A stretch of 64,000 bases of DNA, from assembly GCA_018242295.1 (NCBI GenBank), contig JAFECE010000011.1, positions 372,001 through 436,000 on the forward strand. The letters run 5' to 3'. Numbering within the stretch: position 1 is the stretch's first letter; every line of letters starts with the position of its first letter. The translations under genes were made by a program, and so were the position numbers. Under the pieces are notes generated by a model. It was given only the letters and a program-made list of their open reading frames with translations. It made no database searches and was not told the origin of the DNA. Source of the DNA: Pseudomonadota bacterium. GTDB lineage: Bacteria > Pseudomonadota > Alphaproteobacteria > Rhizobiales > Hyphomicrobiaceae. Positions 44,840-51,670 of the stretch are shown here, piece after piece.

Positions 44840-45031
44840 ATGGACCTCGATGATCTAATGCCACGAAAGAAGCCGGCCGGCACGGCGGTCGGAGACAATC
44901 TCGAAACTCTGTCCGTCGCAGAGCTTGAAAGGCGCGTGAAAGATCTTGAAGACGAGATCGTGCGCGTGAACGTGGAGCTGCAACGAAAGCGTCAGCATGA
45001 CGCCGCCGCCCGCGCGCTTTTCAAATCGTGA
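44840..45031 (+). CDS. DUF1192 family small protein
   Basis: A 63-residue alphaproteobacterial protein. Its signature is MDLDDLMPRKKPAG at the N-terminus followed by a coiled-coil ELERRVKDLEDEIVRVNVEL and a short basic tail. Length is normal for DUF1192; the function is unknown. The ATG at 44840 is preceded by a perfect GGAGG. It lies upstream of the DUF1465 gene, with a structured non-coding segment between them. Confidence 0.88.
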   Translation: MDLDDLMPRKKPAGTAVGDNLETLSVAELERRVKDLEDEIVRVNVELQRKRQHDAAARALFKS

Positions 45032-45146
45032 AGAAGTTCTGAAGTATTTATCTGAAATGCGTTCGATGCCGTTCGATTTCGAGACCGGTCAAATTCGAAC
45101 GCTGTGCCAATTCGCTAATACCGCCCCGTCCAAAGGCTTACGCGAC

Positions 45147-45161
45147 TTAACTCAGCTTTAA
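45147..45161. promoter_or_regulatory. Perfect CtrA consensus site (TTAA-N7-TTAA)
   Basis: TTAA-CTCAGCT-TTAA fits the CtrA consensus with no mismatch. It is intergenic, 116 bases past the DUF1192 stop and 26 bases before the first hairpin of the putative small RNA. CtrA sites of activated promoters usually overlap the -35 region, which would put a start near 45185-45195. Confidence 0.7.
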
Positions 45162-45186
45162 GCAAATCCAGGCAATTTGGGCGCCG

Positions 45187-45280
45187 ATCCAGGCCATCTG
45201 GATATAAGCGGCCCCTCTGCCGCTGAATTGACGCCTCTCTGTTGACTTTCGGGCCGCTCGATGAGGGCGGCTCTTTTTTT
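45187..45280 (+). ncRNA. Putative CtrA-controlled small RNA with three hairpins
   Basis: About 94 bases that fold as three consecutive hairpins: ATCCAG-GCCAT-CTGGAT (45187-45203), AGCGGC-CCCTCT-GCCGCT (45207-45224), and a 7-pair terminator stem GGGCCGC/GCGGCTC (45251-45273) followed by seven T residues. A perfect CtrA site lies just upstream. The set of short stems ending in a rho-independent terminator is typical of a bacterial small RNA. The alternative is the terminator of the DUF1192 mRNA. The start is inferred from the CtrA site. No known RNA family is recognised. Confidence 0.5.
45251..45280 (+). terminator. Intrinsic terminator upstream of the DUF1465 gene
   Basis: A seven-pair stem GGGCCGC/GCGGCTC (one G-U pair) with a nine-base loop is followed by TTTTTTT. 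It ends either the DUF1192 transcript or the putative small RNA. Confidence 0.82.
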
Positions 45281-45411
45281 GCATTGTCCACAGGAGCATC
45301 GGTCAGTTGGGGATACACGCCCCGTTTTGGGCGTTCTTGTTAACTATGGTGCTCTAATGTCAGTTCGTGGTAGCAGTTGCGGACGGGTAAGCGTTTGTAT
45401 CGTTGAGGGTC

Positions 45412-45960
45412 ATGAGTAACGTATATCGCGTGGATGGTGCGCCTATTGGCAGCGCCACAACGGTCTCGTTCGGTGAGCGGTTTCAGTCCTCCGAACAGTT
45501 CGACCACATCTTCAAAGAGGGCATGGCGCTCGTGGAGCGCACGGCCAGCTACCTTGATGGACCAGGCCGCAAGGAAGCCAAGGATCTCGCTGGCGGCGTA
45601 GGCGTGCTCTATGCCACCGAAAGCATGCGGCTGACAACTCGGCTGCTCGACCTCGCTTCATGGCTGCTGATCCGGCGCGCACTGCGCGAGGGGGAGATCA
45701 CGCCGGAAGAGGCACAGAAGAAGCGCCGCCGCGTGAAGCTGCAGGCCTTCGGCCGGCCTTCGCACGTTAAAGGCTACTCCGATCTTCCGCAGGGTTTGCA
45801 GAGCCTGATCGAGGAAAGCTTCCAGCTGCACGATCGCATTTCGCAGCTCGATCGCGTCCTGACCAAGCCTTCGGCTGCCGATACGCCGCAAGCGGCCGTC
45901 AATCCGGTTGCTCAGCAGGTTGGCCTGCTGGAGCGCGCGTTTGCGGGCAAATTCAGCTGA
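45412..45960 (+). CDS. DUF1465 family protein
   Basis: A 182-residue soluble helical protein of the alphaproteobacterial DUF1465 family. Recognisable parts are FGERFQSSEQFDHIFKEGMA, VGVLYATESMRLTTRLLDLA, WLLIRRALREGEITPEEAQK and the C-terminal QQVGLLERAFAGKFS. The function is not known to me. The ATG at 45412 is preceded by GAGGG at short distance; the TTG three codons earlier is unlikely. Promoter signals upstream include TTAACTAT at 45340. A bidirectional terminator separates it from rpmE. Confidence 0.85.
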   Translation: MSNVYRVDGAPIGSATTVSFGERFQSSEQFDHIFKEGMALVERTASYLDGPGRKEAKDLAGGVGVLYATESMRLTTRLLDLASWLLIRRALREGEITPEEAQKKRRRVKLQAFGRPSHVKGYSDLPQGLQSLIEESFQLHDRISQLDRVLTKPSAADTPQAAVNPVAQQVGLLERAFAGKFS

Positions 45961-45980
45961 ATTCAAAATTTCGCGCATTG

Positions 45981-46011
45981 AAAAAGCCCGGTCTCGCGAC
46001 CGGGCTTTTTT
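45981..46011. terminator. Bidirectional terminator between DUF1465 and rpmE genes
   Basis: AAAAAGCCCGGTC-TCGC-GACCGGGCTTTTTT is a perfect stem flanked by A- and T-runs, so it can terminate transcription from both sides. It lies 20 bases after the DUF1465 stop and 39 bases from the rpmE stop. Confidence 0.92.
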
Positions 46012-46050
46012 GTTTATCAGGCGAGGAGGTGTTCGATCGCGCTTCGGCGA

Positions 46051-46275
46051 TCAGAACATGCCTTCGAACTTCTTCTTGAAGCGCGACAGGCGGCCGCCAC
46101 GGTCCATCAACTTCGCGTCGCCGCCGGTCCAGGCCGGGTGCGTATTCGGGTCGATGTCGAGGGTCAGCTTGTCGCCGGCCTTGCCATAGGTCGAATAGGT
46201 CGTGAATTCCGTTCCATCGGTCATCACCACCGTGATCTGGTGGTAATCCGGGTGAAGGTCGGCGTCTTTCTTCAT
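46051..46275 (-). CDS. rpmE: Ribosomal protein bL31
   Basis: A 74-residue large-subunit protein. It reads [20 protein letters not shown], with [20 protein letters not shown] and [20 protein letters not shown], and matches the zinc-independent (C-) form since no CxxC pairs are present. Length is normal for alphaproteobacterial bL31. A short hairpin lies in its leader (46310-46329). It is divergent from the ABC exporter, an arrangement common in this class. Confidence 0.95.
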   Translation of the reverse strand: MKKDADLHPDYHQITVVMTDGTEFTTYSTYGKAGDKLTLDIDPNTHPAWTGGDAKLMDRGGRLSRFKKKFEGMF

Positions 46276-46309
46276 AGCCTTGGGTCCGTCTTGTAATGCG
46301 TTTTCACGG

Positions 46310-46329
46310 CGAGGCTTTGAAGAGCCTCG
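46310..46329 (-). promoter_or_regulatory. Leader hairpin upstream of rpmE
   Basis: On the minus strand CGAGGCT-CTTCAA-AGCCTCG (7-6-7) lies about 35 bases before the rpmE start codon, so it would be in its 5' untranslated region if the transcript starts upstream. Ribosomal protein leaders often fold to bind their own product; here this is only a structural candidate. Confidence 0.4.
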
Positions 46330-46550
46330 GCCCCGGTCGTTGCAAAGGGGACTGAATTGGCGGGTTCTTTAGCCGAGATAAGCGCACTAGACAAGGCCGG
46401 ATCACACGCCGAACCTGGGCAAATCGTAAGGATTGGCGGCTAAAAAGCGGCCCATTGTCTCTTGAGCCCGGCGGTCGTGTGGGGCATGGTCCGGGCCGGC
46501 TTCAGGGTTGAAACATCTTGTTTCCCCGAGCTTTGGACCAAAAAAGGCCG

Positions 46551-48374
46551 ATGAGCAGCGACGTTGCAGATCAGGGCCCCGAACGGGCTCAAACCGCCGA
46601 CGAGGGTACGCGACAATCGAAGCGCACGGCGCTGAAGCCGCTCCTTGCACTCAGGCCACTCATCCTTTCGCACAAGGGCGCCCTTTGGGGTGCGATCATT
46701 GCGCTCGTCGTTTCTGCGCTGGCGATGCTCGCTGTGCCGCTTGCCGTGCGCCGGATGATCGACAACGGCTTCGGCAGCAATGATTCGACGTTAATCAACA
46801 ACTACTTCCTGACGATGATCGGCATCGGTCTCATCATCGCGATCGCGAGCCCTGCGCGGTTCTATTTCGTCAACTGGATCGGCGAACGGGTGGTTGCGGA
46901 CCTCAGAACGAAGGTCTTCGCCAAGCTCGCCAAGCTCGGTCCGTCCTACTTCGATCTCAACCACTCCGGCGAGATCATGAGCCGCCTGACGGCGGACACG
47001 ACGCAGATCAAGGCCGTCGCAGGTTCGGCATTGAGCCAGGCGGCGCGCAATTTGATCATGCTGATCGGCGCGCTCATCATGATGTTCGTCACGAGCCCTA
47101 ATCTGTCGGCGCTCGTATTTCTCGCGATCCCGATCATCGTTCTACCGCTCGTCGGATTTGGCCGGGTCGTCCGCCGGTTGTCGCGGCACGCTCAGGATAC
47201 GCTTGGCGAGGCGTCAGCCTATGCCTCGGAAAACCTCGGCGCATACAGGACGATGCAAGCCTATGTGAACGAGAAGACGGTCACCGATCGTTTCTCGCGC
47301 GCTGTCGAGCGGACGTTCTCAGCGGCACGGCGGCGGATGCTCGCGCGCGCGGCGCTGACGGGCGTTGCGATCTTTCTCACGGTCGTGAGCGTGACGGGCG
47401 TGCTCTGGTATGGCGCTTCCCAGGTCATCGAAGGCGACATGACGGGCGGCCGGCTCGGGCAGTTCGTGCTTTATGCGCTCTTTGCAGCCGGAGCTCTGGC
47501 CGAGCTGTCGGAAGTCTGGGGCGAGGTCAGTCAAGCGGCAGGCGCCGCAGAACGGCTTTCGGAAATGATGGCGACGGTGCCGGACATCCGTTCGCCCGAG
47601 CATCCAACGCCGCTGCCGGAGCCTTCGACCGGCACCATCGCATTCGAGAACGTGACGTTCGCCTATCCGACTCATCCGGCGGAGAGCGCCATCAGCGGCA
47701 TCTCGTTCCACGCCAATGCCGGCGAAACGCTGGCGCTCGTTGGCGCATCGGGGGCGGGCAAGACGACGATCTTCAATCTGCTTCTGCGCTTCTATGATCC
47801 CAATGAAGGCATCGTTCGCGTGGACGGCGTCAACGTCGCCGACGCGGACCTTGCCGCGCTGCGCCGGCGTATTGCCCTCGTGCCGCAGGACGTCGCGCTT
47901 TTTGCCGATACGGTTGCCGAAAATATCCGCTACGGAACGCCGGGAGCGACACTCTCCGAAGTTCGCCGTGCGGCGACGGCGGCTCAGGCAGACGAGTTCA
48001 TTCGCCGTCTTCCCGACGGCTACAATACGAAGCTCGGCGAACGGGGCACATCGCTTTCCGGCGGCCAGCGGCAGCGAATCGCTATTGCGCGCGCCATTCT
48101 GAAGAACGCACCGATCCTGCTACTCGACGAAGCGACAAGCGCACTCGATGCGGAGAGCGAAGGTGCCGTGCAGCGCGCGCTCGAAGACTTGATGGAAGGC
48201 CGTACGACCATCGTCATCGCGCACCGGCTTGCAACGGTGCAGAAAGCCGACCGTATCCTCGTCATGGAGAAAGGCCGGATCGTCGAATCCGGGACGCATG
48301 TTGAGCTGGTTCGCCGCGGTGGAATTTATGCACACCTTGCCGAGCTGCAATTCGGGCGCGAAGCCGCCGAATAG
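46551..48374 (+). CDS. ABC exporter, fused permease and ATPase (MsbA-like)
   Basis: A 607-residue half-transporter. The N-terminal six-helix domain runs to about residue 340 (WGAIIALVVSALAMLAVPLA, RNLIMLIGALIMMFVTS and others). The ATPase shows Walker A ALVGASGAGKTTIFNLLL, the Q loop RIALVPQDVALFADTVAENI, signature SLSGGQRQRIAIARAI, Walker B PILLLDEATSALDAE, and the H loop VIAHRLATVQKADRI. It works as a dimer in the inner membrane, probably exporting lipid or a hydrophobic compound; the substrate is unknown. The ATG at 46551 follows AAAAAGG. Confidence 0.92.
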   Translation: MSSDVADQGPERAQTADEGTRQSKRTALKPLLALRPLILSHKGALWGAIIALVVSALAMLAVPLAVRRMIDNGFGSNDSTLINNYFLTMIGIGLIIAIASPARFYFVNWIGERVVADLRTKVFAKLAKLGPSYFDLNHSGEIMSRLTADTTQIKAVAGSALSQAARNLIMLIGALIMMFVTSPNLSALVFLAIPIIVLPLVGFGRVVRRLSRHAQDTLGEASAYASENLGAYRTMQAYVNEKTVTDRFSRAVERTFSAARRRMLARAALTGVAIFLTVVSVTGVLWYGASQVIEGDMTGGRLGQFVLYALFAAGALAELSEVWGEVSQAAGAAERLSEMMATVPDIRSPEHPTPLPEPSTGTIAFENVTFAYPTHPAESAISGISFHANAGETLALVGASGAGKTTIFNLLLRFYDPNEGIVRVDGVNVADADLAALRRRIALVPQDVALFADTVAENIRYGTPGATLSEVRRAATAAQADEFIRRLPDGYNTKLGERGTSLSGGQRQRIAIARAILKNAPILLLDEATSALDAESEGAVQRALEDLMEGRTTIVIAHRLATVQKADRILVMEKGRIVESGTHVELVRRGGIYAHLAELQFGREAAE

Positions 48375-48391
48375 CCTAGGCCGGTCGTTTT

Positions 48392-48406
48392 TTAATCAAC
48401 CTTTAA
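48392..48406. promoter_or_regulatory. Second perfect CtrA consensus site (TTAA-N7-TTAA)
   Basis: TTAA-TCAACCT-TTAA, no mismatch, 17 bases after the ABC exporter stop codon and 8 bases before the ATG of a tiny membrane ORF. If used as an activator site, transcription would begin within or just before that ORF; repression or chance are other possibilities. Confidence 0.6.
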
Positions 48407-48413
48407 TATCTGC

Positions 48414-48542
48414 ATGCTGATCATCAGCTCCATGAGGGCTCTGACGGTCATTGTCGTGCTGTTTGGCTGTTTCGTGTACGATATTTCGTACAACAACGGC
48501 GATATCATCCGTTGGCTCGCCAATACCCTCGGCCTCACGTAA
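48414..48542 (+). CDS. Very small single-helix membrane protein
   Basis: A 42-codon frame reading MLIISSMRALTVIVVLFGCF and then YDISYNNGDIIRWLANTLGL with a final T. One transmembrane helix is followed by a short polar tail, a build typical of bacterial small membrane proteins. An internal ATG at 48432 could be the true start, which would fit a transcript beginning near a CtrA site at 48392. There is no clear ribosome-binding site for either. It is downstream of the ABC exporter. The coding call rests on the protein-like sequence. Confidence 0.45.
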   Translation: MLIISSMRALTVIVVLFGCFVYDISYNNGDIIRWLANTLGLT

Positions 48543-48595
48543 TCGCCTGAATGGGCTTTCGGCATGGACCGCTTTCGGCGAGAAGGCGCGGTCCC

Positions 48596-49624
48596 TTATC
48601 TGTTCGTCAGCTTCAGCTCGATGCGACGGTTCTTCTGGAAGGCTTCTTCGGTCAAGCCGGTGTCGATCGGCGCGAACTCGCCGTAGCCCGCGGCGACGAG
48701 GCGATCGGGCGGGACACCTTTCGAGATCAGATATTTGACGACGGAGGCGGCGCGCGCCGTCGAGAGTTCCCAGTTCGACGGAAACTGCGAGCGCGAGATC
48801 GGGCGGATGTCGGTGTGGCCGTTGATCTGCAACGCCCAATCGATGTCCGGCGGGATTTCCTTTTGCAGCTCGAGGATCGCCGACGCGATTTGGTCCATCG
48901 CGGCGTCGCCTTCAGGCGTCAGCGTCGCGGATCCCGCGGGGAAGAGAACTTCCGATTCAAAGACGAAGCGATCGCCCGCTATGCGGATGTCCTTCCGGTC
49001 CTTCAGAAGCTCTCTCAGGCGCCCGAAGAAGTCCGAACGATAGCGCTTCAATTCCTGCACCTGCTGTGCGAGCGCGGTGTTGAGGCGGGCGCCGAGATCC
49101 TTGATGGTCTTATCGCTCTCGGTTCCCTTCTTCTGGGATACATCGAGAGCCTCGCTTAGCGCGGCGATCTGGCGGCGGAGGGCGACGAGCTGCTGGTTGA
49201 GCAGATCGACTTTCGACAGGGCTTCGGCTGAAATATTCTTCTCTTTTTCGAGATCGGAGCCGAGCGCCGCGGCGCGTCCTTCCGCTGCCTTGGCGCGCTC
49301 ATCAGAGCCCAGTCCGGCTCCGGTCAACTTCTCGTTCTCGGTCTTGAGGGCCGAGAGGGAGGCTTGCAGTGCGGACAGGTCGTCCTGAGCCGACTGGGAC
49401 TTGCCCTTTTCGAGCGAGAGCATCGACGTCAACTCGGTGATCTGGCGGGTCAGACGCTGGAGGGCCGAGTCTTTTCCCGTCGACTCCTGGGCGGAGAAGT
49501 ACTGGGCGATCATGAAGATCGACATCAACAGGGTGACGACGAGAAGCAGCGTCGACAGCACGTCGACGTAGGCAGGCCAGAACTCCCCGTATTCACCGCC
49601 GCGACGGGAACGTCCGCGTGCCAT
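48596..49624 (-). CDS. MotB/OmpA-like peptidoglycan-binding protein
   Basis: A 342-residue inner-membrane protein. A single N-terminal helix (VDVLSTLLLVVTLLMSIFMI) carries an Asp at the MotB proton-channel position (PAYVDVLS). A long coiled coil (residues about 50-190) follows, then an OmpA-like peptidoglycan-binding domain with NGHTDIRPISRSQFPSNWEL, STARAASVVKYLISKGVPPD and AGYGEFAPIDTG. It is partner to the MotA/ExbB-like gene five bases upstream. The pair forms a proton-driven channel of unknown task. The ZorAB antiphage motor has a similar pair, but no ZorC/D/E gene is present. Confidence 0.88.
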   Translation of the reverse strand: MARGRSRRGGEYGEFWPAYVDVLSTLLLVVTLLMSIFMIAQYFSAQESTGKDSALQRLTRQITELTSMLSLEKGKSQSAQDDLSALQASLSALKTENEKLTGAGLGSDERAKAAEGRAAALGSDLEKEKNISAEALSKVDLLNQQLVALRRQIAALSEALDVSQKKGTESDKTIKDLGARLNTALAQQVQELKRYRSDFFGRLRELLKDRKDIRIAGDRFVFESEVLFPAGSATLTPEGDAAMDQIASAILELQKEIPPDIDWALQINGHTDIRPISRSQFPSNWELSTARAASVVKYLISKGVPPDRLVAAGYGEFAPIDTGLTEEAFQKNRRIELKLTNR

Positions 49625-49629
49625 GGGCC

Positions 49630-50679
49630 TTAGACCCCGCGCTTCATGGCGTCGGCGAGGTTGCGCAGCATGTGGGCGACCTCGGCCTGGCTCTGCGCTT
49701 GCTCATCGACCCACTCGCGGACGACTTTCTGTTCTGAGCGCATCTGCGTGACGAGCTGGTTGACGCCGCGTGCAAGGTCTCGCACGTCGTCTTGCGCTGG
49801 CGTACCTTTCGCAGGCCCCGCTGTCTGATCGACGACGCGGTTGGCGAAGTCCTCGAGCGACCGCTGCATTTCGACGACCGCCGACAGAAGCTGGCGGCTG
49901 ATATAATCATTGGTGTTGGCACCTGCGCCCGAGGGCGAGAGCTCGGTGATGCCTGACAGCCATTCCTCGAGCTCGTTGTAGAAGCGGTTGTGGGCGTGGC
50001 TTGCCTGAAGCTCCAGGAAGCCCAGGACCAGCGATCCCGAGAGACCCAGCAGCGATGACGAGAAGGCGGTGCCCATGCCCTTCAGCGGGGCGGACAAGCC
50101 AGCCTTCAAATCGCTGAAGAGCTGGACGTTGTCGGTCGCCTTGCTGTCGAGGGTATCGATGGCCTGGCCGACCGACTGGATGGTCTCGAGGAGGCCCCAG
50201 AAGGTGCCAAGGAGGCCGAGAAACACAAGCAGGCCGACAAGGTAGCGGCCGGTATCGCGGGCTTCGTCGAGCCTTGAGCCGATCGAATCCATGAACGAGC
50301 GCATCGCCGCGGTCGACAGCGACAGCGTGCCGGTTCGATCGCGCAGCATCGTCGCCATTGGTGCCAGCAGCACGGGGCGGGCGCTGATCGACAGGCCGGG
50401 ATCGGAAATGCGGAAGGCGTTAACCCAACGGATCTCAGGGTAAAGGCGGAAAACCTGACGATAGGCGTAGACGATGCCGAGCGCCAAGGCTCCGACGATC
50501 AGGCCATTGAGGCCCGGATTGTTCAGGAAGGAGCGCTGCAATTGATCAAAGAGTATCGCGGCCAGAAAACCGACCAATGTCAAAAAGATCGTCATACGCA
50601 GCAAAAAGACACCGGGTGGTGTCAGCCGCCGTGAAACCGGCGCGAGTGCCGAAGCCTCGCCCGGGCGGATCTTGGCCAT
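49630..50679 (-). CDS. MotA/TolQ/ExbB-like proton channel protein
   Basis: A 349-residue inner-membrane protein, partner of the downstream MotB-like protein. After an N-terminal pair of helices (LLRMTIFLTLVGFLAAILFD and LNGLIVGALALGIVYAYRQV) comes the conserved channel segment LVGLLVFLGLLGTFWGLLET and SAPLKGMGTAFSSSLLGLSG, typical of MotA/TolQ proteins. The C-terminal 110 residues are a coiled coil (SRQLLSAVVEMQRSLEDFAN). It lies about 115 bases downstream of the inositol phosphatase gene in the same direction. Flagellar stator function is unlikely given the shape; cell-envelope energy transfer is inferred. Confidence 0.88.
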   Translation of the reverse strand: MAKIRPGEASALAPVSRRLTPPGVFLLRMTIFLTLVGFLAAILFDQLQRSFLNNPGLNGLIVGALALGIVYAYRQVFRLYPEIRWVNAFRISDPGLSISARPVLLAPMATMLRDRTGTLSLSTAAMRSFMDSIGSRLDEARDTGRYLVGLLVFLGLLGTFWGLLETIQSVGQAIDTLDSKATDNVQLFSDLKAGLSAPLKGMGTAFSSSLLGLSGSLVLGFLELQASHAHNRFYNELEEWLSGITELSPSGAGANTNDYISRQLLSAVVEMQRSLEDFANRVVDQTAGPAKGTPAQDDVRDLARGVNQLVTQMRSEQKVVREWVDEQAQSQAEVAHMLRNLADAMKRGV

Positions 50680-50795
50680 TATTCCTCGCCCTCCGAAGCC
50701 CTGCTATCCGCCAGAACTTTACCGCAAGGCTGTCCCATCGAAAACGGGCAACTTCATGCCGAAGTCGCGGCCAGAACGCGACCATGCAGCACGAT

Positions 50796-51590
50796 TCAGG
50801 CCTTATTGATCAGGTATGACCCCAAAGCTTTGTGAATCGTGGCGTTGGCCGCCAGAATGTCGCCGGTTTCCAGCATCTTATCGCCGCCGTTCAAATCGGT
50901 GACGAAAGCGCCGGCTTCGCGGGCGATGACGATGCCCGCGGCGACGTCCCACGGCTGAAGGTTGTGTTCCCAATAGGCGTCGAAGCGGCCGGCGGCGACG
51001 AATGCGAGATCGAGGGCGGCCGAACCCGTCCGGCGGATGCCCGCGACTTCCTTCATCATCACGTCCATTTCTTTCAGATACCGTGCGTGTCCCTCGCGGC
51101 CACGATGAGGGATGCCGGTCGTGATGAGCGCATCGCCGAGGTTCTTGCGTGCTGCGACGCGCAGGCGGCGGTCGTTCATGTACGCGCCCTTGCCCTTTTC
51201 AGCCGTGAAAAGCTCGTCGGTTGCCGGATTGTAAATGACGCCTGCAACGAGTTGACCTTCGCGTTCGAGGCCGATCGAGACGGCGAACATCGGGTTCGAG
51301 TGCAGGAAATTGGTGGTGCCATCGAGCGGATCAACGATCCACGTATGCGTTTTGTCGGCGCCGACGATTTCGCCGCGTTCCTCCATCAGGAAGCCGTAGG
51401 TGCCGCGGGATTTCGATAGTTCCTTGAAGATGATGTCTTCCGCCTTGTGGTCGGCGGCGGAAACGAAGTTGGCCGGGCCTTTGATCGAGACCTGCAGCTG
51501 CTCGACCTCGCCGAAATCACGAACGAGGCTGCGCCCCGCCTTGCGTGCCGCCGCGATCATGACGTTGAGGGTCGGGGATACGTTATTCAT
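50796..51590 (-). CDS. suhB: Inositol monophosphatase family protein
   Basis: A 264-residue magnesium-dependent phosphatase of the SuhB/IMPase family. Metal-binding motifs are FLMEERGEIVGADK, WIVDPLDGTTNFLHS and WDVAAGIVIAREAGAFV; the GSAALDLAFVAAGRFDAYWE segment is also typical. SuhB also acts in ribosomal RNA antitermination in E. coli. The ATG at 51590 starts the protein at the family N-terminus (NVMIAAARKAGRSLVRDF); the frame runs open upstream, but that stretch reads as non-coding arginine/proline-rich sequence. Confidence 0.92.
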   Translation of the reverse strand: MNNVSPTLNVMIAAARKAGRSLVRDFGEVEQLQVSIKGPANFVSAADHKAEDIIFKELSKSRGTYGFLMEERGEIVGADKTHTWIVDPLDGTTNFLHSNPMFAVSIGLEREGQLVAGVIYNPATDELFTAEKGKGAYMNDRRLRVAARKNLGDALITTGIPHRGREGHARYLKEMDVMMKEVAGIRRTGSAALDLAFVAAGRFDAYWEHNLQPWDVAAGIVIAREAGAFVTDLNGGDKMLETGDILAANATIHKALGSYLINKA

Positions 51591-51670
51591 TTCATTGGTC
51601 CGGACGGGCGCAAAAAGGGGAGAGCCGGGCTCTAACGGCTCTTGCACCGGGTGGCAAGGCGACTGAAAGG

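Larger units (their letters stand above)
45032..45411. other. Structure-rich intergenic region between DUF1192 and DUF1465 genes
   Basis: Contains, in order, an imperfect dyad CGTTCGATTT...AAATTCGAACG (45070-45101), a perfect CtrA site (45147-45161), three hairpins with a terminal T-run (45187-45280), a DnaA-box-like TTGTCCACA with one mismatch (45284-45292), and a TTAACTAT half site (45340-45347) before the DUF1465 start. Main elements are listed separately. No ORF is supported. Confidence 0.6.

Noticed and set aside
45284..45292. DnaA-box-like TTGTCCACA near the DUF1465 gene
   Set aside because: One isolated box with a mismatch and no cluster, DnaA gene or AT-rich unwinding region; it cannot be called an origin.
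48596..50679. Possible Zorya antiphage system
   Set aside because: Only the motor pair is present; no ZorC, ZorD or ZorE gene is nearby, and neighbours are housekeeping genes.
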